Source: Poa pratensis (taxonomy: Eukaryota > Streptophyta > Magnoliopsida > Poales > Poaceae). From it: a stretch of 64,000 nt of DNA. This document shows positions 1 to 12,224 of this stretch, in pieces. Every line of letters begins with the position of its first letter. Position 1 is the first letter of the stretch. The notes beneath the pieces were generated by a model. That model searched no databases. It was not told the origin of the DNA and saw only the letters and a list, made by a program, of their open reading frames with translations. The stretch is from assembly GCA_947311845.1 (NCBI GenBank), contig CAMZMU010000041.1, positions 138,656,687 to 138,720,686 on the forward strand, given 5' to 3'. The position numbers and the translations under genes are program-made.

Positions 1-555
1 CTACATCTCCACCGAAGGAATTTCAAATTCATTCATCCCCTTTGTGGTTCTTGTTCCTCCTTGGGTTGTTTGTACCCCTAGGAGGCCTTGGTGCGTGTCG
101 GAAGCCTCAACTTGTTTGCGAGGTGCTCTGGGACATTGTTGGGAGGCTCCAACTCATTGTGGAGTTCCCCGACCTTTGTGTATGGCTTGGTCAACACCTC
201 GAAGGTGACCTCATAGTGGAAGAGCCGAGCCTTCACGGGCAAAGCTCACGGAGAATAGAGTGAGCACATCCGTGCTATTGGAGTGCCTAGGTGGCTCCAC
301 ACTCCTCCAATGTAGACGTACTTTCCTTGGGAAGGAACTACGGGAATCATCTCCGTGTCCCTACTTTGCGGTTACTTCTATCCTTTGCTTGTTGCTTCCG
401 CTACGCTTTGTATCTTGCTTGTATCACATAGGTTGTATTCATCTAGTGCACATCTAGTCAACCTTGTTATACTTGCTCAAAGCCCTACTTAAAAGGAAAA
501 GGAATTAAAATTGGTAGTCGCCTATTCACCCCCCCCCCCTCTAGACAACCTTTCA
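1..555 (+). repeat. 3' part of the Copia 5' LTR
   Basis: Sequence upstream of the primer site, ending in CA at 554-555. It contains a C-homopolymer near 530-538. The LTR start and the partner 3' LTR are outside the window, so the extent is inferred from the PBS position only. Small open frames here have no recognisable domain. Confidence 0.7.
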
Positions 556-557
556 AT

Positions 558-569
558 TGGTATCAGAGC
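558..569 (+). promoter_or_regulatory. Copia primer-binding site (tRNA-iMet)
   Basis: TGGTATCAGAGC is complementary to the 3' end of plant initiator methionine tRNA, the usual primer of Copia reverse transcription. It lies two bases after the LTR terminal CA. Confidence 0.9.
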
Positions 570-606
570 CTGGGCTCTTATCTAAGGCTTCATCGCCTAA
601 GAGAAA

Positions 607-767
607 CTGGTCGAAGAGAGTGATCCCGAAGCTTCCGTCTCCAAGTCTCAACTAAATGAGATTGTGGGCAATCTTGAGACCAAGATCAATGATCTAGACA
701 ACAAGATTACCTCCAATATCATTAATGAGATGCGGAAGATATTCGAGCAAATTACGGGAAAGCCCCC
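607..767 (+). pseudogene. gag: Copia gag, N-terminal segment (interrupted by element A)
   Basis: An open frame of about 53 codons with a heptad-like pattern (NEIVGNLETKINDLDNKI), so probably a coiled coil at the Gag N-terminus. It stops abruptly at 767, where element A begins. The last codon is completed by the first base after the second TSD copy (17513), so the frame continues exactly in the segment at 17513. No good ATG lies between the PBS and this frame; the true start is unresolved. Gag would form the capsid that packages element RNA. Confidence 0.75.
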
Positions 768-2286
768 TGATGCATGTAAAATGCATACATGAACTTTGCA
801 TTATTTTTACTTATATTCCAGTCATATTTGCATCATATAAGGGTTATATCACTGTTTTATAATGATTTTGGGAATATTTGGTATGTTTCCTATTTTTATG
901 GAATTAACCCTGCATAGGCAGAAAACCCCTTTTTCCATGTTTTTGACTTTCAGGGACCAAACGACGTCCAAATGACCTAATATTTTACGGGCCCAATATT
1001 TGGAAATAAGAAGACGTACCAGCCAAGAATCCGCGAAAAAGGAAGTCCGAGAAGAAATTAGATGGTCCCACGCGGCCAGGTACATAGGCCGTGTGGGACC
1101 ACCTCTTTTATTCCTCGTGGCTCCGATGTCGTCCGTTTTCGTCTCCGTGGCTTCGTCTTGACCTAAAAACGCTATAAAAATAGTCCCCCGACGTTCTCTG
1201 GAAGGAGCGCCGCCGAAACACAGAAACCACGAAACAGAGACCTGGAGCTGCAGATTGGAGGGGGAAAACTCCGGCGGGGCGCTGCCGGGGTGGTCTCCAT
1301 CTTCTCCAACGACTTCTCCACCGTCTCCATGATGAAGGGGGAGTAGTCCACCCCCTGGACCTTGGGTTTGTGGTGGTAACTTGATCTAATCTCTCTATGT
1401 ATGATCATTGTTGGAGTCCATATGATGTGCCTTGCATAAGTATGGATCTATCTATGTAATTCTTATGGTGGATATTGTGGTATGAGATGATTTGTTATAC
1501 ATTTACCGTTGTGTTGGAGCTTTTATGATTTGTCATACTTTGGAGATATTCTATGATGCATGTGATGGTTTGATTTATGCATAATGCCTTGTTTATCCTT
1601 GTCATGAGGTGATTGACACCACCAAGTGTGGATAGATGAGAGAGATGTGGTCATGCACACGAATTATGAATCATTGCACTAGTGTTTAGAATATTGTCCA
1701 TTATGAAGTATGATGTATGTAGGTACGGGATGGCCGATGTGACACGGCATATGTATTGAGTGACATGTGAAATACAGCCCAACATCCTTTATCTGGGGGT
1801 AAAAAGGAAGAGTATGATGTGGGAGTGACAGCAACCACGCTAGCCTTACGAGGGTGACCTAGCAACACAAATGAGTACTTCTTTCAACTATGTGTTTTAG
1901 GACATATAGCCGTCATAAAAGCTACCATTAAAACATGACAATTGTGTGTACTTTATCTATAACATGATAATCACCGTAGATGAGAGAGAGAGGATTAAGT
2001 GAACCCATGAACCCATGTCCATTGTTCCTATAAGAGAAAACCTTTGTCTTGTCCTCTTGCATTGAAGAGGATTGGGACACTTTTACATTCTTGTTTTGTT
2101 ACATTAAACTTCCATCCATTAAATCAACCATCTTGTTCTTTAAACTTGTTTAGTGCATAATCAACTAAAACTTGTGACACTTTAGTTGTAGGGAATAGAT
2201 AACTTTTCCTTCTTGCTCCTGCGGATCGATACCCTACTTCCACATTGAGAGGTGCTACAGTGATCCCCTGCTCTTGGGGGTTATCA
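768..2286 (+). repeat. Element A 5' LTR
   Basis: Matches 15987-17507 over its full length. It has TG...CA ends, a TATA-like box at 1173 and a transcribed leader downstream. ORFs within it appear in both LTR copies and have no recognised domain. Confidence 0.93.
1173..1183 (+). promoter_or_regulatory. TATA box of element A LTR (5' copy)
   Basis: TATAAAAATAG follows a GC-rich segment about 400 bp into the LTR. The same box is present in the 3' LTR at 16395. It is the likely core promoter for element A RNA. Confidence 0.6.
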
Positions 2287-2296
2287 AGTACTTTTC

Positions 2297-2314
2297 TGGC
2301 GCCGTTGCCGGGGA
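2297..2314 (+). promoter_or_regulatory. Element A primer-binding site (tRNA-Asp)
   Basis: TGGCGCCGTTGCCGGGGA is an 18-base match to the complement of the 3' end of plant tRNA-Asp(GTC), ten bases after the LTR end. This primer choice is characteristic of Athila-type gypsy elements. Confidence 0.92.
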
Positions 2315-2488
2315 GCGTAGCGCTTAAGTTTCTATTCTTGTGTGCACTAGACTTTAGATTTATTTTATCTTGTTTTATATCTTGCAATCATCTAAGCTTG
2401 GGGAGGTTCCTTTAAACTTGTTTGGTTGTGAGTTTCTCATTAGTTTTACTTTCAGTTTTATATATCAAAAACCCAAAAAAATTAAAAA

Positions 2489-3454
2489 ATGGAGAAACTT
2501 TCTGGAATGTCTATGGGTAATGATTATTTTAAAAGGTATGACGCCTACTCTGAATATCAATCAACCAAAGAGGGAAATAGAGTGGGTAAATTGCTTAAAG
2601 CTCTTCACAAAATAGCTAATCAGTTTTGTGAGTTACATGGTATAACTTGTTGCAATAGAAGAGTTGTTAAACATTCCCACTATCAATGCAAGTATAATAG
2701 TGATCCTATAATTGCTTGTTATCGTGAAGATGAATGTTTATGCCCTGATATAGAACAAGTTGAGAAATATATTGCTTATGTTGGAGCCCATGAGATAGAC
2801 TCTCTTCTTGATAAATTTCTTGCAACTAGTCATGTAGCTCGTGAAATGAAAGGGCAAGTTTCTATTATTCTCCAAATTTGCAAAAAAGAATTTAGTGATA
2901 ATGTTTATGTTAAAGAAAGAATTCTTGCTGCCACGGAAAGCACTAACATTTTGCAGGAAGAGGAGGATAAGAACCTAAGCTTGGGGATGCCCGTGCAACC
3001 CCAAGAGGATGATGAAAACATAAGCTTGGAAGAGGAAGTATGTGAAGAGGAGATTGAAATGGATGTGTTCCAACCTAAGCTTGGGGAAGAGTTGGATCTC
3101 CCATCTTCACCATCGACATTTGATAGTAGCACTCAAACTCAAAAATCTTTTGTTATTTATGAGAACCCATGTTATGATGAGTGTGAAACTGAAAATTCTA
3201 TGGTCCTATATGATAACCCATGCTATTATGATGAAACTAATAATGCTCCTTTACTTTTTAATAATACTACTAGTGAACTTATTGATGATAATGAGGAGTG
3301 TTGCTTAAATATGCTATATGATAATGCTTTAGATGATGGTCCTATGCTTATTGATAATCCTACATGTTTAGTTGTTACTAAATTATGTGAGGATAAAAAT
3401 GATATACTTGCTGTTTATGATAGTACTCTTACTCATGAGAGTCCTTGTTCTTGA
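2489..3454 (+). CDS. Element A internal ORF, acidic protein of unknown function
   Basis: A 321-codon ORF starting ATG at 2489, about 175 bases after the PBS. The N-terminal third is mixed and Cys-rich (ELHGITCCNRR, CYREDECLC). The middle is strongly acidic. The C-terminal third repeats a tyrosine-Asn-Pro-Cys motif (YENPCY, YDNPCYY) and ends with an acidic DALDDGPMLIDNP-like stretch. No CCHC zinc knuckle, DSG protease triad or RT motif is present. Its position corresponds to gag, but I cannot show that it is Gag. Similar proteins are, to my knowledge, common in Triticeae gypsy elements without polymerase. The frame ends at a stop just where another frame (3445) continues a similar composition. 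Confidence 0.6.
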   Translation: MEKLSGMSMGNDYFKRYDAYSEYQSTKEGNRVGKLLKALHKIANQFCELHGITCCNRRVVKHSHYQCKYNSDPIIACYREDECLCPDIEQVEKYIAYVGAHEIDSLLDKFLATSHVAREMKGQVSIILQICKKEFSDNVYVKERILAATESTNILQEEEDKNLSLGMPVQPQEDDENISLEEEVCEEEIEMDVFQPKLGEELDLPSSPSTFDSSTQTQKSFVIYENPCYDECETENSMVLYDNPCYYDETNNAPLLFNNTTSELIDDNEECCLNMLYDNALDDGPMLIDNPTCLVVTKLCEDKNDILAVYDSTLTHESPCS

Positions 3455-4058
3455 ATTCTCCTAACTACACCATAGAGGAGAAATTTGCTTATGTTGAGAA
3501 ATACTTATGTGGTTTGCAATTATCTTTAGTTCCAAATCTTTGTTGCAACCATGATATTAAACTTGATATTGATCTTATTAACTATTTTGAAAGAGGGAAG
3601 CATGCTAATGAATTCCATAATAAATTTAATAATCCTCTTTATTGCCTAAATTATCTAAGTTGAATGATTCTTGTGGTTATATGGTTGAATTTATTTCTAC
3701 TACTTGCAACTATTATGAAAGAGGAGGTGATAAGAACCCTCTTTATGTTACTAATAATTATATGCTGCAAGTAAATATTGTTAATATGCATTGGGAAACT
3801 TCTATTTATGGTGATTCATTCATATACAAAATGCCAATGCATAGAAAGAAAGTTAGACTTCGTTGTTATTACTTTTGTGTTTTGTTTTTCTCTCAACTAG
3901 GGTTCAACTTGACTATTATTTTGATTGGTTTGAGAACACCATGGGATCCTGGTATTATGCATGAACACTTCCAAGGAAGAGGGACATCAAAGTTCAAGCT
4001 CCCTCATGAGCTTCGTCCTCATAAACATCAAGTAAGAAGCCTAGCTATATGGCTATAA
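3445..4058 (+). pseudogene. Element A ORF continuation, frameshifted
   Basis: Two overlapping frames (3445-3663 and 3642-4058) continue the same style of Tyr/Asn/Asp-rich protein after the stop at 3454. They end with a basic segment (MPMHRKKVRLRCYY) and a short tail. The two frames require at least two shifts relative to the upstream ORF, so this is probably the decayed C-terminal half of one longer protein. It has no polymerase motif and I assign no function. Confidence 0.45.
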
Positions 4059-4947
4059 AGAAAGCGCTTTACGGGAGGCAACCCGGTTGTTTTTATTTGT
4101 GATTTTCTTTGTGTCCTCTTGCTGTAACAAGAGACTTAGTGTTTAGTTTAGATTCTGGAATTTTTAATAAAGTGCCAAGTTTTACTCATTTTGGTGTGAA
4201 AAAGTTGCTTATAGCGTTCGGAGATTTTATTCCTGCACGAATCTGTGCACGGTATGATTTTTAATTCTTATTCTGTAACTCCGAATGAGCTCATATTTGA
4301 ACTGTAATTGCAACTTTTCATCCTCTGTATGCATGAATTTTTTCGGAATTTTCGACAAAGTTAAGTAGGGTAGAAAAATACGTTTAGCTGCTGCTGTTTT
4401 TCTGGACAGATTCTGTCCCATTTTGTTTGATGCATGCTTAGAACTTTTAACTTGAATCTTTTTATCCAATTAAGTTTATGAGTAGGCATACAACATTATA
4501 CACTTTCTGGACATTCATATGAATTTTTGTTCAAGGATTATATGCAGCAAGAAATCTATTTGTTTATCACTACTAATGCCCCACAGAAAAGAAATGGGAG
4601 AAACGGTGTTTTGAAGTTTTTTCACAGGGATTAGAGGAGATGCACCAAGAGCTATCCAAGGATGGTGAAGACCATAAGCTTGGGGATGTGAAGACAACCC
4701 CACTGGACCTACACACTCTCGGTTTGCACACGTCTAACTTCTGTTTTTCGATCGAAACACTTTATCGCATAAACTTGGAGCGTCTTTTTGTTTGTTTAGG
4801 TTTGATTTTATTTTGTGAGACCACCACACTATCATTTATATATGAGAGAGCTACTGGAAATTTGGGTTGAATTATGTTGGATGCTATTATAAGATTGGGA
4901 AAAGGGATGTTGGAGTTAATTTTAAAAGACACATATAGTTGCATAAT
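4059..4947 (+). other. Element A non-coding internal sequence before the E insertion
   Basis: No supported ORF. Near 4062-4086 is AAGAAAGCGCTTTACGGGAG followed by CAACCCGG, a conserved-looking block. A copy of the motif AAGCTTGGGGA lies at 4676-4686. The last five bases (ataat, 4943-4947) are the target duplication of element E. Confidence 0.7.
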
Positions 4948-5615
4948 TGTGAGGACCCCGGATTAGGTATCCGAGATACTCGTTATGTTTCCTGCAACAA
5001 TCCCATGATCAGTCTGTTGTTGCACATAACTCGAATTGGTATCACAGAACACCCATAAATACCGAATAAATTTACTTACGTGATTGAGGTCATAACTTCA
5101 ACAGGTACTTGCAGCGGAAATCACCAAACAGCGTGGAGCCCAAGTCATTTGCCTTAACCCCACGGGCAGCTGACTAGGAAGCGCCCTAGTTCGCATTGAC
5201 GTCATCGATCTCTCGGTCTTCAGCATACTTCTTCTTGAACTCTGGACATGGGAATATCCAGGGACACAGCCATGAGTACATTTAAGTACTCGCAAACTAC
5301 CACCGAAATGAGCAGGCACTACTCTTTTATTGTTTAAATAAAACTTCGTTTGCTTTGAAAACTCTATATCCTTGTTGAAAAGAGAAGGATATACTTTTGT
5401 TTATTAAAACCTTGTTTTGAAATCTCTATATCTTCCTTGAAAAAGAAAAGAAGGCTTTTAGAACTTTTCCCCATAAATCTATCTTTGTAAGAATTCTCTC
5501 TTAAAACTGTTTCCCGAAAATACATCTTTGTTGAAAAAGGTAAGAAGTCTCTTTTATAAATATTTTTCCCGGAAAATCACCATTTGTTTATTTCTCCAAA
5601 AACTCCTCCTTTTCT

Positions 5616-5826
5616 GGCCATAACCCTTCATGGTCATTCAACCCCAACAACCTCATGCCGGCCCGTTGGCATAGTTGCATAAAACATTTTCCACTTTCAA
5701 ATCACAAAACTCTTCACTTCCCGACCATAGCCTGTCATGGTCAATCATTCTCCAGCAACCTCATACCAGCCCGTCGGTAGAGTTGCAGATACAACACATC
5801 TCCATTTTATTTTCAAATCTTAAAAC
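5616..5826 (+). repeat. Imperfect tandem duplication, about 107 bp, in LTR of E
   Basis: Units begin GGCCATAACC (5616) and GACCATAGCC (5723). Each contains TCATGGTCA, a CAACCTCAT block, and a GCCCGT-GG segment ending in a TTGCA motif. Confidence 0.7.
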
Positions 5827-6372
5827 ATTTCCAAAGCTTGCACATGGTCAGAGGACAGCCTCCCAACTGTCCATATCCGAGGACTCGGCTATTCGAATAG
5901 TTTTATTCCCTCTGCAGAGGTAGCACGCTTTTCCCACACCCATCCGGTAACTCATCGTGTCAGCCACGTCCCGCCATACCAGGTGTATGCGAAGTTGAGC
6001 CACCGACCATAGCCTCTCATTTGCTCATGCTAGTACAGGATCCTTCCCATATGACACTTTCCATCGACACCCAGTCCAGTTTCCCGTCAGAAACCCTAAG
6101 TGTGAGGACTCATAGTTTTGTCCGGCGGTTTATGGTGGAACCTTCTATCCTCCCCACCAACTTGTGTGAGGACCCGGGTCAGGGGGTAGGTCCTCGGACC
6201 ATCCCCTCATGCATAACGGAGTCATCTCCGTCGATGAGGTATCCCATACTAATAAGAGCAAACTACATGACTACGCCTTTTCCCATATGTGGTAAATGTG
6301 GTCGCACAGGGTAAGATTGGTCGTCATAGTACAAAGACACAATGTGCATTTTTCATAAACATCTCCATTCTC

Positions 6373-6500
6373 CATTTCTCCACTTCAACACCGACATCTC
6401 GGTATTTCACGTTCCCACAAGTATTTCCAAAGGAAACCATTTCTCCACTTCAACACCGACATCTCGGTATTCCATAACCACACAAGTATTTTCAAAGGAG
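6373..6500 (+). repeat. Tandem duplication, 65-bp period, in LTR of E
   Basis: CATTTCTCCACTTCAACACC begins at 6373 and again at 6438. Each copy continues through ACATCTCGGTATT, CACAAGTATT and CAAAGGA with few changes. Confidence 0.85.
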
Positions 6501-7589
6501 TTTTGAGTAAACAATATTTTTCCCATCCTATAGTTTGAAAAAGAATTTCCACCTAATATCTCCATATAGGGTGTCAAAATAATATACTTATATTTGGAAA
6601 AGGGTTTTCAAAATCATAGCTTTTGTGGCAAACACCACATAAATCTTTTGCTCTTTATAAGTAAAACATGTGAACCAAAATAGATGTATATAAATGCAAG
6701 CTCAGAGAATAGCTTGCCTTGCTCGGCAAAGTGATCTCGGTCTTGATCTTCAGGTTCAACAAATTTCCCTTCCTCAATAACTCCATTCCAAAGACCACTC
6801 CGGTAGTGTTTATGTCTAGCGTCGCAAACATGAGAATAACACCACAATCAATAAGCAAACCAAACCACAAGTGGCACACCGACAAGTAACCAACCATAAG
6901 CGTCAATCTAATCGTTCGAGCAACAACTAGGATTTACACTTACGAGGGCCTCATATTGATCAGTAGTCTATCGCCTATACGCAAGCTAGGTACATCGATC
7001 ACAAAACTATCTGAGGCGAAGGTTAACAACAAGCACCTCCCGTTGAACGGGAAATACTTCAGACAAAAGTTAGGTCACTATATATTTTCTGTGAGTTAAA
7101 ATATTATACCAAGTTAGGATATGATAAAGTGAAACACTAGGAACCTAGCAAAATTGGGTTTGCTCCAGAAATCATTACAGATTAATTTATAAAGCCCTTT
7201 TTAATTTTGCCCTTTTTATTAATTTATTTTAAACAACACTACAAAATAATTATCCATGTTTGGAGACAAGCTGGAATATGAAGGTTATCACTTGCTAACC
7301 ATTTTAATAGATCAAACTTAATTTTTGGATCATTAGTTTTAAAGATATGAATTTTTCCAATTTATTTTATATTCTGCCATTTTCTTTATTTTAATAAAAC
7401 ATTAAATAACTAATTTATTTGGATAGGTGAATTACACCAAAAGACAGGTTTTACTTTTCTGAACATTTTGGTATATCATTTGTAATTTTTGGAGCAGTAA
7501 TTAAAAAGATATGCATTTTATAAACTTAACCTATTTTCTGTCTTTTCTTTTAATTCCCAGAGAAACGTGGTATACTTTTGGTACCGAGC

Positions 7590-8590
7590 CCGTGGCTAGC
7601 CAGAGCCACTGCCAGGCGGGCCCGGGTGCTGCGCTGGCGCTGACTGGGCTGGGTGTGGTTGCGCTGGCCACCGCGGTCGCTGACCGGTGGGGCCAGGCTG
7701 TCAGCGTGGATTAAAACAGAAAAAGGTGGGGATTGCATCCGCGAGGTTTCGAACCCGCGACGCGGCACAGTGCGGCGCGGATCGGTGGTGCTGACCACTG
7801 GGCCAGTGCGGTGCTGTTGTTAGTATACGGGCGCGCGTAAATAAGAGGAGTAGACGGTGACGGCGACGACGCGCGTGGACACGGCGATCACCGGCGGTGA
7901 GGTGCAAGGGTTCGACGTTCTACGGCGTTTGGAGGCCAACTAGTACTCGCACCCGACACGCACGAGTACGGGTTACCTAGTGGCGGCGTTGTGGACCTAA
8001 TGGTCGCCGGCAAAAGCTCCGGCGACGAGGTCGTGCGGCGGCGAGCTGCGGACGACGACGGATTCTACGGCTACGCGGCGAACTACGGCGAACTGGGTTA
8101 AACGGAGATGTCCAGGAGGTGCGCCTGCTCACCCTCGATGCGTGGGTGCGATTCGTTGGTGCTGAGGTGGACGGGAACGGCGGCGAGCTTGCTCGAAGCG
8201 CGGCGGCCGGAGTTGGGGAAGACGCGGACGGGCTGCTCGATGCACGGCTCCCTTCTTCGATTCCTTGCACGGAGATGAAGAGGACGAAGAGGCGGAGAGG
8301 ATAGCGGTCTCGGATTTGTTCGGGGCGCCCTAGAACGGCGGCGATACGTGCGGCAACGGCGAGCTCGAGCTCGGCCGAGGCTCGGTCATGGCAGAGGAAA
8401 ATATCGAGGGAGGGGGCAGGGGAATGGACGAGTGGATGAGGGAGGAGAGGTGCGGCTCGGCGTTCTTATCCTCCTCACCGAAGCGGCAGAGGAGCGGAGG
8501 GGGGGGGGCCTGGGCGGCGTGCGACGCGCGGGAGGACGACACCGCGGCGTCGACCACGGGCTGCTACAGAGAAGACGCCACTTTTGCCGA
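7590..8590. other. GC-rich core of element E LTR
   Basis: About 1 kb with high G+C and many CpG dinucleotides inside an otherwise AT-rich LTR. ORFs occur on both strands (for example 7977-8270 minus and 8388-8657 plus), as expected in GC-rich DNA with few stops; none shows a domain. The same block recurs in the partial LTR at about 12299-13299. It may act as promoter or leader; that is inference. Confidence 0.65.
7745..7805 (-). promoter_or_regulatory. tRNA-like pol III A box and B box in LTR of E
   Basis: On the minus strand, TGGCCCAGTGG (7795-7805) fits an A box and GGGTTCGAAACC (7745-7756) fits a B box, with 38 bases between them. A run of T (CCTTTTTCTG) lies about 23 bases further downstream. 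The arrangement is that of a tRNA gene or the head of a tRNA-derived SINE, but no acceptor stem or full cloverleaf is evident. It is in the sense orientation of element E. Confidence 0.55.
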
Positions 8591-9819
8591 TAACCCCCTG
8601 GATTTCTTTTCCCTTTTACATCTAAGTCCTTTTACTGTTTCTTTTTATTTCTTTTAAAACCAGTAGTGTTTTAGGGATTTATTTGAGGTACTAAAACATT
8701 TTAGAAAAATTTGAAAATATTCCTGTGGCCTCCCCATTACATGTAGAGGCTACACAAAATTTGGTTTTTGAAAATAAAATGTTTTGAACAATACTTGTTC
8801 ATAAGATTTGAATATATTATTTTTGGATAAAACCAATTTGACAAATGGAAATATCTTTGTAATTGGAGATTAGATATTTTGGGGAGAGAGTAACATGATG
8901 ATGAGATGGTTATCATCTCATTCCTGGATTTTATAAGATAAAGTAATTGTTATACCAAACTAGAGAATTAGGTAGAGAGGGAATCTAAATAAGATCATTT
9001 CTTTTAATCAAGAATTTTAATTTGAGGGTGTAAGTAATCATAGGGGTCTTGTTTTGTTCTCAAGTCACACTCCACCATTGTGGTCAGTGTGTTTTACTTT
9101 AGTGCTAGGCATAGCTGAGGAATTATCCTCACAAGCAACAAACACCACAAGATCCACAACACAAACATGACCACACAAATAAAACCACAAGATTCAATCA
9201 TACCACCATTTCCACAATTAACAATGCTATCTTGTAGAAATGATCACCCTCAATTATGACAAGATGATGTTTTAAGGAGTATCTCAACTCATAACTTAGT
9301 AGTTTTCAGAAGATTTGATGAAGAGAAATATGTGGGGTAATATATTTCCCACTAGTGTTATTTTCAAATGGAGTAAAAATAAGAGTTTATAAAATGGGAG
9401 TTGTATACACTTGAAAATCTCAAGTTTAAAAGACAGATAGGAGATAGCATATAGATCTCCACATTTGTGGGAACACATAGTTTTGGAAATACTTTTACTT
9501 TCCCAAATAATGGGTATTAGTTTTGGTTGTTGCTAAACCAATTATCATTGAAATGGAGTTGGCCAAAATAAGAAGGGAAAAGATACATGGAATATTTTTC
9601 TTGTCATGACATGATCACCAAGTTAAATATATTTTTATATTGGTTGCGTCTTACTTTTACTAGTCAAACAATTTAAACAACAAGTCACACTAGGTTCAAC
9701 ATAGCAATGGGAAGGAAAACACAATCATCAGTGAAACATTTCAAAAAGTTTTTGTTGGTTCTGAATTTTGGGTCTTGTGAAACTAAGTTTTTCTTAGTTT
9801 CTAAATTTGGGATGTGACA

Positions 9820-9836
9820 GCTCTTCCCCCCTTAAA
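9820..9836 (-). promoter_or_regulatory. Element E polypurine tract
   Basis: On the minus strand, TTAAGGGGGGAAGAGC directly precedes the LTR start TGTCAC. This fixes the orientation of E as minus. Confidence 0.8.
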
Positions 9837-12224
9837 AATAAATCTCGTCCTCGAGATTTGGCCGGGGGTAACAGGGGAGTACGAGGGCACGGGTTTTTGG
9901 GTTGGCTATCCTTCTGAGGTTGTGGCTTCTTTAGTAAGGTCGCCACGTGAGATCTTGACAAATTGATGTTGCGAGGCTTTCTTTGTCGATGATCTTCTGT
10001 GCTGAGTTCAGATCCTCGACGATGGGGTTGACTTAACGATCGACGCTGAGGGAGAGTCCTGGTTGGCTGTTTCCAGACACTACAAGACTGAGGCGTAAGG
10101 GACTAATTATTAACATTTTCTGGTATACGTACTGCAGGTCTTCCCCCCTTAAAAAGGGATTTTAAACGGTCCTGCAGAAGGTTGCATCTGGGGTTGACTT
10201 GAAGGCATCGTCCTTCTTGGGTAGCTTGACGACCTTCGTCTTGGGTGTCATTCCTCGGTGATTGGGGTCGGTGCGGATATCACTTCCTGATATTTTCTTC
10301 TTACGAGGGTCACAGATGAGGACGAGTAGTTTTCAGGATGCGTCAAGTCTGAGCACTCGACTCTCTCCGGTTTCTAGTTAGTAGAGGGATGTTATAACTT
10401 CTAAGGGCGTCTGAACTTGCTTGGTGGTTGACGTTGCCAACAGCAGGTGCTTCCGTTGTTTGATTCTTCTTAGTGACTTCTGGTAGATCTTCTTCACTCT
10501 TTTCTTCCTTCGGCTTGGCGAGAAAAAGGCTGTCCTGAAAGACTTCTTTGGTTCGGGTTCTTCAGGAAGTTTCGCAGGTGTCTTCACAAGTAGGTTAGAG
10601 TGTACCAGATTAGTTAGGTTTTCCGGGAAAACTTTCTGGTTGAGAGGCTTAAGTTAGTTTCCAAGGGAGTTGGGTGTTATACTCAGAACATCAGACTTAT
10701 GGTACCTAAGATCCAAAACATCCAACTTTACACAGGCCTCTAATTCTCGAGTCTCCAAAATACCATTCCAACATCTCTGGTAAGGCCAATACTATCAACT
10801 AGTTACTTGAATCACGGCCTTTTGCCCGAGCTAAAGTTATTAATCCACCATCATCTCCTTCGGGCATAAATTCTTTATCATACTATAGTTCAATCTATCG
10901 GATACCCATCAAACCTTTAAGGCATAATCTTCCCATTACCTTCTATCACAAAATCGTAGGGGTCCACCAATTATTTCTTGATTAATTTTATTCCCTAGAT
11001 AGGCATATCTCAAACTATCTGACTCCTTCAGGTTGCCATCTTCCCACGATCATATCATCAAAGCTAAATAAAGCATCCAACAATCATGTGATCATACCAT
11101 CAAGGATTTGACCCACTTTCTAACCAAATTCAGATTTCATCTCAACACTTTCGGGCCTTGATCTCTTAATCAAAGATGAACAATCTTTCTACGAATAATC
11201 CAAACAGAGCGTGACAAGCTCTGAAAACTACTGCCACCTAGAATGTCTTGCTACTAGACCAAGTCACATCTATTCCTAGAATCCGATAAACATTCACTTG
11301 TCCTCCACCAATTATTTCTTGCATACAACGATCTACTTATTTGCTAACTCATCCTTGACCACTACCTATAATTCCATAGGAATTTAGTACAAGGTCACTT
11401 GCGCTAGGAATCACCCTAAACATTCCAACACCGGAGTATTCTTCTTAATTTACTTGGTTCTAACCAATCCAAACATCATTTTATCAGCAAGTGCTTCCTA
11501 AAAAAAAAAAATCCAATGACCTTCACCTTTATTTCTAAACCTTAAATCAAGGGTCACGTCTTCTAGCTCCAGATAACCACCAATGGTTGGGGACCACAAC
11601 TGGTTAGCCCCAGAGTATTAATCAAATATATCATCTGTCCAAACCCAATTGATTTATCGACCCACTCCAAGCTTTCACTTTTATTCAAAACCCCAAATTT
11701 TTGATATTACCAACCTTATCCACCGAATTCTGATCTCATCACTAGATTCTCAAGGGGTCCTGCTGACTAATAATCTTATAGTCCAACACTCTTATATCTT
11801 CCTAAAGTCTCCTGTCTACCAACTAGTTTTGAGTCGCCCACTGGCACCTCTTTCTTTTCTTGTTTTCGGAAATCATATCCTTGGGGAAACACTATAAATC
11901 TTCATATGATTTTCTTACTTAGAACTTGAGTAACTCCTAAGGTATACACTTGACTTAAGAAAATTACTATTGTCCTTGATTTGAGTTCTAACATCATTCG
12001 CTTCACCCCTGTGGTGAAGGCATCCACTTAGTCCGGGCAAGCTTTTCATTAGTTAGTTGTATAAAAATTGTGGAGGTCTTTTATAACATCAATTGCCTTA
12101 GTCTTACGAGAAGAATTTGTTAACAAGGTAGCTAGTCTTGTCATCAAACTACTTTTCATATTCCAGAGGCTGAGGTGGACTGGATTATCTGAGGTTTCGT
12201 TTATTTGTATATGACACTCAATTG
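9837..12224 (-). other. Element E internal region, non-coding
   Basis: About 2.4 kb with no ORF showing gag or pol features. Near 9840 it has TCTCGTCCTCGAGA, resembling TTCGTCCTCGAA at the same place in element C (near 29692), which suggests the two elements are related. A block near 12118 (ATTTGTTAACAAGGT) resembles a segment of the C LTR at 28981. The primer-binding site expected at its right end is absent. Confidence 0.75.

Larger units (their letters stand above)
4948..9819 (-). repeat. Element E complete LTR (3' LTR in element orientation)
   Basis: Positions 7516-9819 are repeated at 12225-14528. The part 4948-7515 occurs only here because the other LTR is truncated. The composition is AT-rich with a strongly GC-rich core at about 7590-8580. 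Short ORFs on both strands of that core are recurrent but domain-free. Confidence 0.9.

Noticed and set aside
530..538. A C-homopolymer as a regulatory tract
   Set aside because: A simple homopolymer near the Copia LTR end; nothing supports a function.
2489..3454. A host plant gene
   Set aside because: It lies between an LTR/PBS and other parts of element A and has features of an element-encoded protein; no exon-intron host gene structure is seen.
7977..8657. Several 60-100-codon ORFs on both strands of the GC-rich LTR core of E (and the same at 12686-13366)
   Set aside because: They overlap on opposite strands, occur only because GC-rich DNA has few stops, have no domain, and recur as LTR copies.
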